64,000 nucleotides of DNA from Caldicoprobacter guelmensis. GTDB taxonomy: Bacteria; Bacillota; Clostridia; Caldicoprobacterales; Caldicoprobacteraceae. Below the pieces are notes generated by a model, which made no database searches, was not told the origin of the DNA, and worked only from the letters and a program-made list of their open reading frames with translations. A program made the position numbers and the translations under genes. The number at the start of each line of letters is the position of its first letter. Position 1 is the stretch's first letter. This document shows, one piece after another, positions 49,104 to 58,971 of the stretch. The stretch covers positions 220,722 through 284,721 of the forward strand of contig NZ_JAFBDW010000005.1 in the NCBI RefSeq assembly GCF_016908415.1, in the 5' to 3' direction.

Positions 49104-49318
49104 GTGTTTTTTAGAGGACACTCTTGAAAAGTAGCTGAGAAATATAGGCGCAACGAATTAAAATTTAAAAAAATTTATTTACCCTATATAAAATTGTGTT
49201 AAAATATTTTTAGCCGTTTATGTTATACTTTGTTTTCCATACAAAGGCCTTATATGACAGTAAGTAAATTGTATGGAAGTACTATAATTGCTTTATTTAA
49301 TGAAGAAGGGATAATAAT

Positions 49319-50113
49319 ATGCGAGAAAACGTAAATGAAGTACTAAAAGATAAAAAGCATTTTGTATTGGATATGGATGGTACTTTTTATCTTGGGAATA
49401 GGTTGCTAGAGGGTTCTTTAGAATTTCTAAGGCATGTGGAACAGAAATCCAAAAATTACATTTTTTTTACCAATAATTCTTCTCAAAATGCAGTGGTATA
49501 TCAAAGTAAACTGGCTAAAATGGGGTGCAATGTGGAGGAGTGGAGGATTGTCACTTCGGGCATGGTGACAGTGGAGTATTTAAAAAATAGCTACGGAGAT
49601 TGTAAGGTGTTTTTGGTAGGGACGCCCATACTACACGAAGATTTCAAAAAAAGGGGAATAAAGTTAGTAGATGACAACCCCGATGTAGTGGTGGTGGGGT
49701 TTGATACCACACTTACATATGATAAACTTTGCCGTGCCTGTAAATTTATTCGTGAAGGTACGCCGTTTATCGCCACGCATTTGGATTTAAACTGCCCCAC
49801 AGAAGATGGTTTTATCCCCGATTGTGGTGCTATTTGTTCTTTTATAACTGCTTCTACAGGAGTTCAACCTAAGTATTTGGGCAAGCCTTCTGGAGAGACG
49901 TTGAGGTACTTGCTTGAATACCTAAGCTGTTCAAAAGAGGATTTGGTATTCATAGGTGATCGGCTGTACACCGATATAGCTATAGGATTTTATCATGGGG
50001 TCACCACTGTGCTTGTTTTAACGGGTGAGACAAAACGGGACGACTTGGAAAAATCAGATGTAAAACCTGATTTGGTAGTGGAGCGCTTGGCAGACTTGAT
50101 ACCTTTTATATAA
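49319..50113 (+). CDS. HAD-IIA family phosphatase (NagD-like)
   Basis: The 264-residue protein has HAD motif I FVLDMDGTFYLGNRLL (nucleophile and general-acid Asp), motif II IFFTNNSSQN, the Lys of motif III in LGKPSGETLRYLL and motif IV VFIGDRLYTDIAIGF. The C2A cap is typical of NagD/p-nitrophenyl phosphatases. These dephosphorylate small metabolites such as nucleotides or sugar phosphates in the cytoplasm. Confidence 0.88.
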   Translation: MRENVNEVLKDKKHFVLDMDGTFYLGNRLLEGSLEFLRHVEQKSKNYIFFTNNSSQNAVVYQSKLAKMGCNVEEWRIVTSGMVTVEYLKNSYGDCKVFLVGTPILHEDFKKRGIKLVDDNPDVVVVGFDTTLTYDKLCRACKFIREGTPFIATHLDLNCPTEDGFIPDCGAICSFITASTGVQPKYLGKPSGETLRYLLEYLSCSKEDLVFIGDRLYTDIAIGFYHGVTTVLVLTGETKRDDLEKSDVKPDLVVERLADLIPFI

Positions 50114-50119
50114 AAAAAC

Positions 50120-50139
50120 GGACCGCTCGATTGCGGTCC
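50120..50139 (+). terminator. Hairpin after the HAD gene
   Basis: GGACCGC and GCGGTCC form a perfect seven-base stem around TCGATT. No long T-tract follows on the plus strand. Confidence 0.5.
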
Positions 50140-50253
50140 TTATGTAAGGGGTTTGGGGGTTTGGGTAACTTTACATTTATTATCTTAACCAGCTTTTCAA
50201 AAATTAAACCCTCGCTTTTGCAAAATTTTTAAAAATTCAGGGGAGGGATTAAA

Positions 50254-51135
50254 ATGCCTGTGAAGCTTCTTTTGGATACCGATATAGGTAGTGATATTGA
50301 CGATGCAGTATGTTTGGCTTACATTTTAGCGAATCCCGAATGTCAGTTGTTGGGCATAACTACGGTAAGTGGAGAAGCCGAAAAACGTGCAATGATGGCA
50401 AGCGTTTTATGCAATGTAGCGGGGAAGGATATACCTATCTATCCAGGAGCTGAAGAGCCTTTGATAGGTTCCCAACGGCAGCCTGTGGCGCAACAGGCCA
50501 GGGTACTGGGGAACTGGCATCACAAAACGAAGTTTCCTAAGGGAGAGGCCGTGGAGTTCTTGAGGAGAACCATACGTCAAAACCCTGGTGAAGTGGTGTT
50601 ATTGACCATTGGTCCTCTTACCAATATAGCGCTATTGTTCAAGGTTGATCAGGAAATACCAAGACTTCTTAAAGGGCTTGTTATGATGTGCGGTGTGTTT
50701 ACTAATCGATTACCGGGAGTAGGACCTTTGGAGTGGAATGCTATATGCGATCCTTATGCCGCTGCTATCGTATATGATGCTCCAGTGGCAGTACACCGGT
50801 CGGTGGGGTTGGATGTTACTTGTCAAGTTACAATGAAGGCTGATGAGGTGAAAAAAAGGTTTACTTCTCCATTGCTTCAGCCGGTCTTAGATTTTGCCTC
50901 TGTATGGTTTGAAAAGACGGATCAAATTACTTTCCATGACCCTCTTGCTGCGGTTACAATATTTGATGATAAAGTGTGCGTATTTCAGAGGGGACAAGTA
51001 GAAGTGGAGCTTGTCAGCGATAGGATGAAAGGTATGACGTATTGGAATTCAAGCGTTGACTATGGTAGGCATGAAATTGCAGTTGATGTAGATCGCACTA
51101 GGTTTTTTGAGCATTATTTTTCTGTATTCGTTTAA
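50254..51135 (+). CDS. Nucleoside hydrolase (IunH type)
   Basis: The 293-residue protein starts KLLLDTDIGSDIDDAVCLAYIL, the calcium-binding DTDxGxDDA-like signature of nucleoside N-ribohydrolases. VVLLTIGPLTNIALLF and EWNAICDPYAAAIVYDAPV follow. It cleaves nucleosides into base and ribose. It could feed the ribokinase at 20814, but is not adjacent to it. The start follows GGGGAGGG. Confidence 0.87.
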   Translation: MPVKLLLDTDIGSDIDDAVCLAYILANPECQLLGITTVSGEAEKRAMMASVLCNVAGKDIPIYPGAEEPLIGSQRQPVAQQARVLGNWHHKTKFPKGEAVEFLRRTIRQNPGEVVLLTIGPLTNIALLFKVDQEIPRLLKGLVMMCGVFTNRLPGVGPLEWNAICDPYAAAIVYDAPVAVHRSVGLDVTCQVTMKADEVKKRFTSPLLQPVLDFASVWFEKTDQITFHDPLAAVTIFDDKVCVFQRGQVEVELVSDRMKGMTYWNSSVDYGRHEIAVDVDRTRFFEHYFSVFV

Positions 51136-51207
51136 TCCTAAATTGGAATGCTGAATTTAAAGGGTTTTGCTGTGATAATTAAGAAATTCAAAAAAGGAGG
51201 AAACGGC

Positions 51208-52188
51208 ATGAAAGATGTAATAAAAGTTGGCATAGTGGGATATGGAAACCTTGGAAGAGGTGTTAGAATGGCAGTCAAACAAAACCCCGATTTTCAACTG
51301 GTGGCGGTGTTTACGCGCAGGGCGCCTGAACAGGTAAATGTTGATGGTGTTAAGGTAGAACATATTTCCCGAATAAAGGATTATAAAGGGACAATCGATG
51401 TTATGATCTTATGTGGCGGATCGGCGACCGACCTGCCTATTCAGGGGCCGGAAATAGCTGCCATGTTCAATACTGTGGACAGCTTTGATACTCATGCAAG
51501 AATTCCCGAGTATTTTAGCAAGGTAGATGAAGCGGCCAGGAAAGGTGGTAACCTCAGCTTGATTTCCACGGGCTGGGATCCAGGATTGTTCTCGTTGATA
51601 AGAGTGCTTGGGGAAGCTGTACTTCCTGAGGGATATACATACACCTTTTGGGGTAAAGGCGTTAGCCAAGGACATTCAGATGCTGTGAGAAGGGTGCCGG
51701 GAGTGAAAAACGCTATTCAGTACACCATTCCAGTAGAAGACGCTATCCGCAGGGTGCGAAACGGTGAAAATCCTGAGCTTACCACTCGTGAGAAGCACGT
51801 GAGAGTATGTTATGTCGTTCCTGAAGAGGGTGCTGATTTGAAACGTATAGAGCAGGAGATAAAGAATATGCCACATTATTTTGCTGATTACGATACGACT
51901 GTATATTTTATCTCAGAGGAGGAGTTTAAAACCAATCATTCTGGAATGCCTCATGGGGGGATCGTGATTCGGACTGGTAAAACTGGTGAGTCTACTAAAC
52001 AGAGGTTAGAATTCAGCTTAGAGCTGGAGAGCAATCCTGAGTTTACTGCCAGCGTATTGGTTGCCTATGCCCGAGCGGTCTATCACCTTGCTAAAGAGGG
52101 ACAGGTGGGTGCACGTACAGTGTTCGACATACCTATTGCTTATCTTTCCTCAAAAAGCAGTGATGAACTCAGGAGAGAATATCTGTAA
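51208..52188 (+). CDS. ddh: meso-Diaminopimelate dehydrogenase
   Basis: ATG 51208 after AAAAGGAGG gives the canonical 326 residues; the longer upstream frame has no ribosome site. It shows the Rossmann motif KVGIVGYGNLGRGVRMAV and Ddh hallmarks CGGSATDLPIQGPEIAAMFNTVDSFDTHARIP, STGWDPGLFSLIRVLGEAVLP and GKGVSQGHSDAVRRVPGV. It makes meso-DAP from tetrahydrodipicolinate, ammonia and NADPH in one step, for peptidoglycan and lysine. This short pathway is common in thermophilic Firmicutes. Confidence 0.95.
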   Translation: MKDVIKVGIVGYGNLGRGVRMAVKQNPDFQLVAVFTRRAPEQVNVDGVKVEHISRIKDYKGTIDVMILCGGSATDLPIQGPEIAAMFNTVDSFDTHARIPEYFSKVDEAARKGGNLSLISTGWDPGLFSLIRVLGEAVLPEGYTYTFWGKGVSQGHSDAVRRVPGVKNAIQYTIPVEDAIRRVRNGENPELTTREKHVRVCYVVPEEGADLKRIEQEIKNMPHYFADYDTTVYFISEEEFKTNHSGMPHGGIVIRTGKTGESTKQRLEFSLELESNPEFTASVLVAYARAVYHLAKEGQVGARTVFDIPIAYLSSKSSDELRREYL

Positions 52189-52239
52189 CCTGTAGGTAAA
52201 AGGGTGACACTAAAAAGTGCAAATGATTTTCGATTTTGC

Positions 52240-52268
52240 TTGACAGGTCCAAAAACTTGTGATAATAA
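52240..52268 (+). promoter_or_regulatory. Promoter upstream of transketolase
   Basis: TTGACA (52240-52245) is followed after 15-17 bases by GATAATAA. Confidence 0.55.
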
Positions 52269-52361
52269 AAGTATCAAAGCTAAGGTTGACTTTATTTTAT
52301 GGGTGAAGGAGAGCAAGTGGCTGTATAAATATTATAAAGAGCGAGGTTAGGAGGTGTATTA

Positions 52362-54353
52362 ATGGATAGAGTTGAGCAGTTATGTATAAATACCATTCGC
52401 ATTTTGTCGGCTGAAGCAGTTGAAAAGGCCAAGTCGGGGCATCCGGGTATGCCCTTGGGAGCAGCGCCTATGGCTTATACATTGTGGGCACGACATATGA
52501 AGCACAATCCTTGCAATCCAAAATGGGCAAACAGGGACAGGTTTGTGTTGTCGGCTGGACATGCTTCAATGCTTATTTATTCGCTGCTACACCTCTTTGG
52601 ATATGGACTTACCATTGAAGATATAAAGAACTTCAGGCAGTTTGGCAGCAAGACGCCCGGACATCCGGAATACGGGCATACGCCAGGAGTGGAGACCACT
52701 ACCGGTCCACTGGGTCAAGGGTTTGCCAACGCTGTTGGCATGGCTTTGGCTGAGGCTTACCTCGCTGCCAAGTTTAATCGGCCGGGGTATAATATTGTAG
52801 ACCACTATACATATGTGATAGCAGGCGATGGCTGTATGATGGAAGGTATAAGCTATGAGGCCGCTTCGCTGGCAGGTACCCTGGGATTGGGCAAGTTGAT
52901 TGTGCTTTACGATTCAAACTCTATATCCATTGAAGGGCCAACCGATATCGCTTTTAGGGAAGATGTGGGCAAGCGCTTTGAAGCTCAAGGCTGGCAGGTT
53001 TTGAAAGTTGAGGATGGAAATGATATAGAGGCCATCGATAAGGCAATTGCTGAGGCAAAAGCTGAGATTACGAAGCCATCACTTATAATAGTGAAGACCG
53101 AGATTGCATATGGTTGCCCTGCAAAGCAGGGCAGGGCATCGGCTCATGGGGAACCGCTGGGGGAAGAAAACATCAAACAGATGAAGGAGTATTTAGGTTG
53201 GCCTAGCCAAGAGCCCTTCTATGTGCCTCCGGAAGTGAAAGAGCACATGAGTACTTTGGTGGAAAAAGGCAAAAAGGCTGAAGAAGAATGGAATTTGTTG
53301 TGGGAGGCTTATTCCAAAGAGTATCCCGAGTTGGCAGAGGAATGGAAAGTATGGCACAGCGATGCCTTGCCTGTGGATTTGTTGAACGATGAGGACTTCT
53401 GGAAGTTTGAGGGCAAGACAGCGACCCGTAACGCCTCCGGTGAGGTTATAAACCGCCTAGCGAAGGTCATACCCAACCTCATTGGAGGTTCGGCGGATTT
53501 AGCTCCATCCAACAAGACTACAATGAAGGAGCGCGGGGATTTCTCGGCCGAGAACCGTACCGGTTCAAACCTCCATTTTGGTGTCCGTGAACACGCCATG
53601 GCCGCCATTGCCAACGGAATGGCGTTGCATGGTGGGCTCAGGGTGTATGTGGCAACCTTCTTTGTGTTCAGCGATTATATGAAGGCTGCCATGAGGTTGT
53701 CTGCTCTGATGGGATTGCCAGTGATCTACGTTCTCACCCATGACAGCATTGGTGTGGGTGAAGATGGTCCTACACATCAACCGGTAGAACATCTGGCTGC
53801 ATTGAGGAGTATTCCTAATTTTATCGTTTTCCGTCCGGCTGACTCTAAGGAGACGGCTGCTGGTTGGTATGTAGCGCTTACAAGAAGAACAGGACCAACG
53901 GCTCTTGTGCTTACACGCCAAAATGTGCCTCTGTATCAGGAAACCGGTAAAGAAGCATTAAAGGGTGCGTATATCCTTGTGGACTCCGAGAAGGAGAAGC
54001 CCGATATTATACTGATTGCATCAGGTTCCGAGGTCCAACTTGTGTATGAAGCCCACAAGGTGCTTAAGGAAAAAGGTATTGATGCCCGAGTGGTAAGCAT
54101 GCCGTCTTGGGAGTTGTTTGAAGAGCAGCCAGAGGAGTACAAACAGAAAGTGTTGCCGGACGATGTAAAGGCCAGGTTAGCTGTTGAAGCCGGGTCTTCT
54201 CTAGGATGGCATCGTTATGTCGGATTCGAAGGAGATATAATAGCTCTGGATAGGTTTGGAGCATCCGGCCCGGCGGATGTGCTGTTTAGGGAGTTTGGCT
54301 TTACAGTGGACACAGTGGTTGAGCGAGCTTTGAAGTTGATAGGAAAAGTTTAA
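52362..54353 (+). CDS. tkt: Transketolase
   Basis: The 663-residue full-length enzyme has the thiamine diphosphate motif [38 protein letters not shown], the N-terminal [21 protein letters not shown] and [21 protein letters not shown]. It also has the pyrimidine-domain Glu in [23 protein letters not shown] and [21 protein letters not shown]. It transfers two-carbon units in the pentose phosphate pathway. The start follows TAGGAGGTG. Confidence 0.96.
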   Translation: MDRVEQLCINTIRILSAEAVEKAKSGHPGMPLGAAPMAYTLWARHMKHNPCNPKWANRDRFVLSAGHASMLIYSLLHLFGYGLTIEDIKNFRQFGSKTPGHPEYGHTPGVETTTGPLGQGFANAVGMALAEAYLAAKFNRPGYNIVDHYTYVIAGDGCMMEGISYEAASLAGTLGLGKLIVLYDSNSISIEGPTDIAFREDVGKRFEAQGWQVLKVEDGNDIEAIDKAIAEAKAEITKPSLIIVKTEIAYGCPAKQGRASAHGEPLGEENIKQMKEYLGWPSQEPFYVPPEVKEHMSTLVEKGKKAEEEWNLLWEAYSKEYPELAEEWKVWHSDALPVDLLNDEDFWKFEGKTATRNASGEVINRLAKVIPNLIGGSADLAPSNKTTMKERGDFSAENRTGSNLHFGVREHAMAAIANGMALHGGLRVYVATFFVFSDYMKAAMRLSALMGLPVIYVLTHDSIGVGEDGPTHQPVEHLAALRSIPNFIVFRPADSKETAAGWYVALTRRTGPTALVLTRQNVPLYQETGKEALKGAYILVDSEKEKPDIILIASGSEVQLVYEAHKVLKEKGIDARVVSMPSWELFEEQPEEYKQKVLPDDVKARLAVEAGSSLGWHRYVGFEGDIIALDRFGASGPADVLFREFGFTVDTVVERALKLIGKV

Positions 54354-54361
54354 GGAGGTTT

Positions 54362-54394
54362 AAAAAAGGAGCCGATGCAGTCGGCTCCTTTTTT
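54362..54394 (+). terminator. Terminator after tkt
   Basis: GGAGCCGA (54368-54375) and TCGGCTCC (54381-54388) pair around TGCAG and are flanked by A- and T-runs, so it could work in both directions between the convergent genes. Confidence 0.85.
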
Positions 54395-54533
54395 AATTGC
54401 TTTTAGGTAAGTTATGATGGGCACAATATGATGCTAAAATGTGAATAAAAAAAACTGACATAGATGATGCTGTTTTTTATGTCTATAAATTTGCCCTAAT
54501 GTCCCTGACTTTGCTGTGTAGGTGGATGGAGGA

Positions 54534-55046
54534 TTACTCTGTCGTGTAACAGGCTACGATCTTGCCAAAATAGAAGGTATGATAGTCAGAAGAAGGGTAG
54601 CATTTTTGTGTCAGCTGTGCATCCAGGTTTTCAGGTACCATGTCTTGCTTGTATATAACTTTGCATTCATAATGCAGCGTGCACTCTCCTATGATGGGGG
54701 CATCCACCTTTATACCAGGAATTGGGGTGAGATTGCATTCCTTGAACTTATCAAAATCACGGCCTGATCTGCTGCCACAAAAAGCCAGTGCTTTTTTTAG
54801 ATCGCGATTTAGCGGAACGCTCACGGTAAATTCACCAGACTGTTCAATAAGACCGTGAGTATACCTGGATTTTCTAACAGGTACTAGAAATATGGGTTCT
54901 CCCCAAAAAATTGTAATTCCTCCCCACCCAATGACCATGGTATTTGCCTTTTCGCCTTTTGAAGACAAAAAGAGTCCCCCTGACTTTAGTTGATTTTCTA
55001 CCTCTAAAATATATTTGTCGTAAGGCACTTCTATTACATTTCTCAT
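54534..55046 (-). CDS. Flavin reductase-like FMN-binding protein
   Basis: The 170-residue protein has the flavin reductase-like split-barrel pattern: LKSGGLFLSSKGEKANTMVIGWGGITIFWGEPIFLVPVRKSRYTHGLIEQSGEFTVSVPLNRDLKKALAFCGSRSGRDFDKF. This group binds FMN and in clostridia often reduces small substrates or passes electrons to a partner. The start follows GGGGGAAATGACAA. It is a single gene. Confidence 0.87.
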   Translation of the reverse strand: MRNVIEVPYDKYILEVENQLKSGGLFLSSKGEKANTMVIGWGGITIFWGEPIFLVPVRKSRYTHGLIEQSGEFTVSVPLNRDLKKALAFCGSRSGRDFDKFKECNLTPIPGIKVDAPIIGECTLHYECKVIYKQDMVPENLDAQLTQKCYPSSDYHTFYFGKIVACYTTE

Positions 55047-55262
55047 TTGTCATTTCCCCCTTTCGGCTTGCCAAAATTTAGTATTTTAATGATATTAAAG
55101 ATTGGTTATACTAATCTCAATATACCACATTTTTACACTTTGTTTCAACCTCCATTTCAATAATTAGGTTTTTCTATGAAAACTTGTTTTGAATTTATAG
55201 TCGTATCCAAAATTTTATGGTATAATTAGGCTAAAATAAGAAAATGTGGGGGGGATAGCAAG

Positions 55263-56129
55263 ATGGCAGCCTTTCAAATTGGGGTTATGGTAGATTCGTT
55301 TCGCGTAGAATTAGAGGAGGGCATAAAAAAGGCTAAAGAAGTAGGAGCTACAGGAATACAGATTTACGCTACATACGGGCGTATGGCTCCGGAAAATTTG
55401 AGCGTTGCTCAGCGTAAGGAGATACTTGACATGATAAAGTCCAATGGCTTAGTGGTGTCAGCTATATGCGGTGATTTGGGAGGACATGGCTTTGCTAAGC
55501 CTGAGGATAATTTATGGAAAATAGAGAAATCCAAAAGGATCATGGACCTGGCTAAGGATTTGGAAGCGAATGTCGTTACTACTCATATTGGGGTTATACC
55601 GGAGGACGAAAACCATCCCAGATGGAGAATACTTCAAGATGCATGCGGTGAGCTGGCTGAATATGGCGACAGCGTAGGAGCGTATTTTGCTATCGAAACC
55701 GGTCCAGAAAAAGCTGTGACCCTTAAGAAGTTTTTGGATAGCTTAAAGTCAAACGGTGTAGGTGTTAACTTTGACCCTGCTAACTTGGTCATGGTTACAG
55801 GGGATGACCCGGTACAGGCGGTTTACACTTTGAAGGATTACATAGTTCACACCCATGCTAAAGATGGTATTATGAAGAAACAGACAGATCCAGAAATTAT
55901 ATACAACTTTTTTGCAGAAGGTGGTATAGAGGATCTGCGCCTGGAAGATTACTTTAAGGAGACTCCTTTAGGTGAGGGACAAGTGGACTTTGATCGATAT
56001 CTTAAGGCTTTATATGAGATAGGTTATCGTGGTTTTCTTACAATAGAGAGGGAAGTTGGAGATAATCCCGAAGAAGATATACGACAGGCTGTAATCTTCT
56101 TGAAAGAAAAGATAAAGGTATTTGAATGA
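55263..56129 (+). CDS. Sugar phosphate isomerase/epimerase (xylose isomerase-like TIM barrel)
   Basis: The 288-residue protein has AP-endonuclease-2-type barrel motifs: VGATGIQIYATYGRMAPENLS, VVSAICGDLGGHGFA, VVTTHIGVIPEDE, FAIETGP, VNFDPANLVMVTGDDPVQAV, DYIVHTHAKDG, LTIEREVGDNPEEDI. Metal ligands are expected at the Glu, Asp and His positions of these strands. It isomerises or epimerises a sugar or inositol derivative and is paired with the oxidoreductase at 56170. TATAAT lies at 55221-55226. Confidence 0.87.
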   Translation: MAAFQIGVMVDSFRVELEEGIKKAKEVGATGIQIYATYGRMAPENLSVAQRKEILDMIKSNGLVVSAICGDLGGHGFAKPEDNLWKIEKSKRIMDLAKDLEANVVTTHIGVIPEDENHPRWRILQDACGELAEYGDSVGAYFAIETGPEKAVTLKKFLDSLKSNGVGVNFDPANLVMVTGDDPVQAVYTLKDYIVHTHAKDGIMKKQTDPEIIYNFFAEGGIEDLRLEDYFKETPLGEGQVDFDRYLKALYEIGYRGFLTIEREVGDNPEEDIRQAVIFLKEKIKVFE

Positions 56130-56169
56130 AATTAGAATACTTATAGGATTTTAAAGGGGGATGGGAATA

Positions 56170-57234
56170 ATGAGCCAGGATAGAGTAAGGATTGGAATAA
56201 TTGGTGTGGGTTCAATTAGTCATGCCCACATCCAGGCGTATAAGCAATTGCCCAATGTGGAGCTAGTCGCGGCTTGTGATATCAATGCCGAAAGGGCTGA
56301 AGAAGTGGCAAAACAATATGGTATCTCCCATGTTTATACTGATTATGACGAGATGTTTAAGGAAATTGAGCTAGATGGGGTTAGCGTATGTACTTGGAAT
56401 AATGGTCATGCGCCTGCTACTATTGCAGCCTTAAAAGCGGGGGTCAATGTGTTGTGTGAGAAGCCTCTTGCGCTGAATGCGCAGGAAGCCCAGGCTATGG
56501 TTGACACCGCAGAGAGTACGGGAAGGCTTTTGATGGTAGGTTTTGTAAGGAGATTTGCAGAAAACGCTCAATTTTTAAAGTCAATCATTGAACAGGGTGA
56601 ACTAGGTAGAATATATTACGCTAAAACTGGGTGTATAAGGCGGTGTGGCAACCCTGGAGGTTGGTTTTCCGATAAGAAGCGTTCAGGAGGGGGACCGCTT
56701 ATTGATCTGGGTGTCCATATTATAGACCTGGTATGGTTCCTGATGGGCAAACCCAAGGCCTTATCGGCTGTCGGGTCTACGTTTAACTATGTCGGTTCCC
56801 GTTCCCATGTGAAAGGCATCAGCTGGTATAAATCGGCTGATTATAGCGATTATAACGATGTGGAGGACAGCGCTGTAGCAATGGTGAAGTTTGATAATGG
56901 TGCGACGGTGTTTGTTGAGACCAGCTGGACGCAAAATATAAAGCAGGACCATCTCTATTTAGAATTGTATGGTTCAAAAGCAGGGGCGATTTTGGAACCT
57001 GAACTGCGGATAATGGGGGAGAAGGATGGATATCTGGTAGATTGGGTGCCCAAAATGGATGTATCAAAAAATAGCTTTCAAGAGATGTTTAATAGGGAGA
57101 TCGCACATTTTGTGGATTGTATTTCAACTGGCGCTCCGTGTTTGAGTCCCGGAGCGGATGGTTTGGAGATAATGAAGATACTGGATGCCATTTACAAATC
57201 GGCTGAAATTGGGAAAGAAGTTGCTATAACCTAG
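56170..57234 (+). CDS. Gfo/Idh/MocA family oxidoreductase
   Basis: ATG 56170, nine bases after AAAGGGGG, gives 354 residues; ATG 56161 is too close to that site. It shows the Rossmann motif VRIGIIGVGSISHAHIQAY, the conserved LCEKPLALN (the catalytic Lys in EKP) and GGGPLIDLGVHIIDLVWFLMG (catalytic His). It oxidises a sugar or inositol with NAD(P). It pairs with the isomerase, as in inositol- or glycoside-type catabolic modules. Confidence 0.88.
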   Translation: MSQDRVRIGIIGVGSISHAHIQAYKQLPNVELVAACDINAERAEEVAKQYGISHVYTDYDEMFKEIELDGVSVCTWNNGHAPATIAALKAGVNVLCEKPLALNAQEAQAMVDTAESTGRLLMVGFVRRFAENAQFLKSIIEQGELGRIYYAKTGCIRRCGNPGGWFSDKKRSGGGPLIDLGVHIIDLVWFLMGKPKALSAVGSTFNYVGSRSHVKGISWYKSADYSDYNDVEDSAVAMVKFDNGATVFVETSWTQNIKQDHLYLELYGSKAGAILEPELRIMGEKDGYLVDWVPKMDVSKNSFQEMFNREIAHFVDCISTGAPCLSPGADGLEIMKILDAIYKSAEIGKEVAIT

Positions 57235-57290
57235 GGTGGAAGTGTATTTTAACAGTTGGCAGTGATGGTGAATAGAAAGGAAGAAAGGCG

Positions 57291-57446
57291 ATGACCGATA
57301 TTATAACTATTATACTTGCTGTGGTGACTATTTACTTAATAGCAAAAATTACCTTTAAAGTTTTGAAATTTATCTTGATGCTGGCTGTTATAGGGCTGGT
57401 AATATACATTTTAGCAAATTACGGCTTCTTAGGTGGAATTTTATAA
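57291..57446 (+). CDS. Small two-span membrane protein
   Basis: ATG 57291 opens a 51-residue frame (MTDIITIILAVVTIYLIAKITFKVLKFILMLAVIGLVIYILANYGFLGGIL), strongly hydrophobic with two spans. AAGAAAGG lies upstream. It is unrecognised. It fills most of the 307-base gap before the convergent radical SAM gene. Confidence 0.55.
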   Translation: MTDIITIILAVVTIYLIAKITFKVLKFILMLAVIGLVIYILANYGFLGGIL

Positions 57447-57530
57447 TAGCACGTTGCAGGGGATGACCCTGGAAATGAGCGGCTAAGTTTTTGGGAAAAA
57501 TAAGCGTAAAGGGCAGCGGTTTTAAAGGAT

Positions 57531-57557
57531 AAGGCAGCTGGTTACTCCAGCTGCCTT
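57531..57557. terminator. Perfect hairpin at the end of the radical SAM gene
   Basis: AAGGCAGCTGG (57531-57541) and CCAGCTGCCTT (57547-57557) form an 11-base perfect stem whose loop holds the radical SAM stop codon. T-tracts are weak on both sides. Confidence 0.5.
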
Positions 57558-58894
57558 CCTGATTCTACCCACAGTCTATCCGCTACTTTGCCCCACTCCT
57601 GAGCTATGTTTTCACATTTTGCGGCTAGTTCGTCAACCGATTCTTTGTCTATGGGTTGCGTTGAATAGGCATTGGACCTATGCACCATTTCTCTCAGCTT
57701 TTCAGGATTATCGAGCAATGGACAGGGACGCAGGTGGTTTTTGTTAAATGGATGATTGTTTTTATATTCCATGAAAAGAGGTGATTTTAGAGCTTCCAGT
57801 AGGCTTACGTTTTTGATGTTTACGTTGGCATAATGAATGAATGCACAGGGTTCTACGTCGCCATTGGCGTTGATGTGGATGTAATGTCTACCTCCTGCAA
57901 TGCATCCATCTATGTATTCTCCGTCATTCCAGAAATCGATGAGGAATATGGGTTTTTTATCGCGGAATTTTCTGATTTGGTGGTACATGTACTCCCTTTG
58001 CTCAGGTGTCGCCAGAAGATTGAGGTCAGCATCTTTGCCCAGTGGCATATAGGTGAAATACCAGCCAAATAAACAGCCTTTCTCTATCATGAAATCGATG
58101 TATTCTTCTGAACCTACTTCTTCTGTATTGTAGTGATGGTAACAGGCGGAAAAGCCAAATCCTATCCCGTGTTGTTTTAATATGTCCATGCCTCTCATTA
58201 CCTTCTCAAAGGTGCCCTTGCCCCGTCGCATGTCGGTGGTTTCACCTATGCCTTCCACGCTTATGGCAAACATCATGTTACCCAGCCGTTGCACTTCTTT
58301 TGCAAACTCTTCGTCTATGAGCGTGCCGTTGGTGAATGCCAGGAATAAACAATCATTATGCTTATCTGCAAGGTATAGTATATCTTTTTTGCGTACTAAG
58401 GGTTCACCTCCAGATAGGACGTACATGTAGATTCCGAGCTCCTTGCCCTCTCTAATTATTCGATCCATGGTGTCGTTATCCAACGAGGCTGCTTTGTCAT
58501 ATTCTCCAGCCCAGCATCCGGTGCATCTTAAGTTGCATGCCGCGGTAGGATCCATCAGTATTGCCCATGGGATGTTACATTTGTGCTTTTCTTTCATGGC
58601 ATCTATTACAGGATTTCCTGCCATTCCGGCATTTACAAAGTAGTTGATAAGGAACTTTTTTTGAACGTTTGGGTGCGTTTCGGTGAGTACTCTGTGTATC
58701 AATTTATTCCAGTTGTTGTTGGGGTCACTTATGATCTTTCGGAAGGTATTGATGGCATTTTTGTGATTTTCTTTTACAGCTATTTTTTCGGCCCAATTTA
58801 ATATTTTAGGTAAATTGTTTATAGGGTCTTTTTCCAAGTAACTGATACCTTCTTTCAATAAAAATGAACTGATTAGTTGGTTGGCCCATTTCAT
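57542..58894 (-). CDS. Radical SAM protein
   Basis: The 450-residue protein binds a 4Fe-4S cluster through CNLRCTGCW (residues about 116-124) and has the SAM-binding VLSGGEPLVRKKDI. A SPASM-like C-terminal region contains CIAGGRHYIHINANGDVEPCAFIHYANVN and a later CPLLDN, enough cysteines for an extra cluster. An N-terminal helical region of about 100 residues precedes the barrel. The reaction is unknown; the style is that of heme- or peptide-modifying SPASM enzymes. ATG 58894 follows AAGGGGGAG. It lies under a palindromic operator that fits control by the neighbouring TetR protein. Confidence 0.87.
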   Translation of the reverse strand: MKWANQLISSFLLKEGISYLEKDPINNLPKILNWAEKIAVKENHKNAINTFRKIISDPNNNWNKLIHRVLTETHPNVQKKFLINYFVNAGMAGNPVIDAMKEKHKCNIPWAILMDPTAACNLRCTGCWAGEYDKAASLDNDTMDRIIREGKELGIYMYVLSGGEPLVRKKDILYLADKHNDCLFLAFTNGTLIDEEFAKEVQRLGNMMFAISVEGIGETTDMRRGKGTFEKVMRGMDILKQHGIGFGFSACYHHYNTEEVGSEEYIDFMIEKGCLFGWYFTYMPLGKDADLNLLATPEQREYMYHQIRKFRDKKPIFLIDFWNDGEYIDGCIAGGRHYIHINANGDVEPCAFIHYANVNIKNVSLLEALKSPLFMEYKNNHPFNKNHLRPCPLLDNPEKLREMVHRSNAYSTQPIDKESVDELAAKCENIAQEWGKVADRLWVESGRQLE

Positions 58895-58924
58895 CTAGGA
58901 CTCCCCCTTTTTTGTTATATACTA

Positions 58925-58952
58925 ACATATGCGTCTAAATAGACACATATGT
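58925..58952. promoter_or_regulatory. Palindromic operator upstream of the radical SAM gene
   Basis: ACATATGCGTCT and AGACACATATGT are 12-base inverted arms with one mismatch around AAAT. A similar AGACATGTGTGTC lies upstream of the tetR gene. Confidence 0.65.
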
Positions 58953-58971
58953 CATTAAAAACTTAAAAAAA

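Noticed and set aside
54395..54533. Extra terminator-like A/T-rich stem after tkt
   Set aside because: AAAAAAC and GTTTTTT can pair, but the stem is A-T only and the strong tkt terminator just upstream already explains the region.
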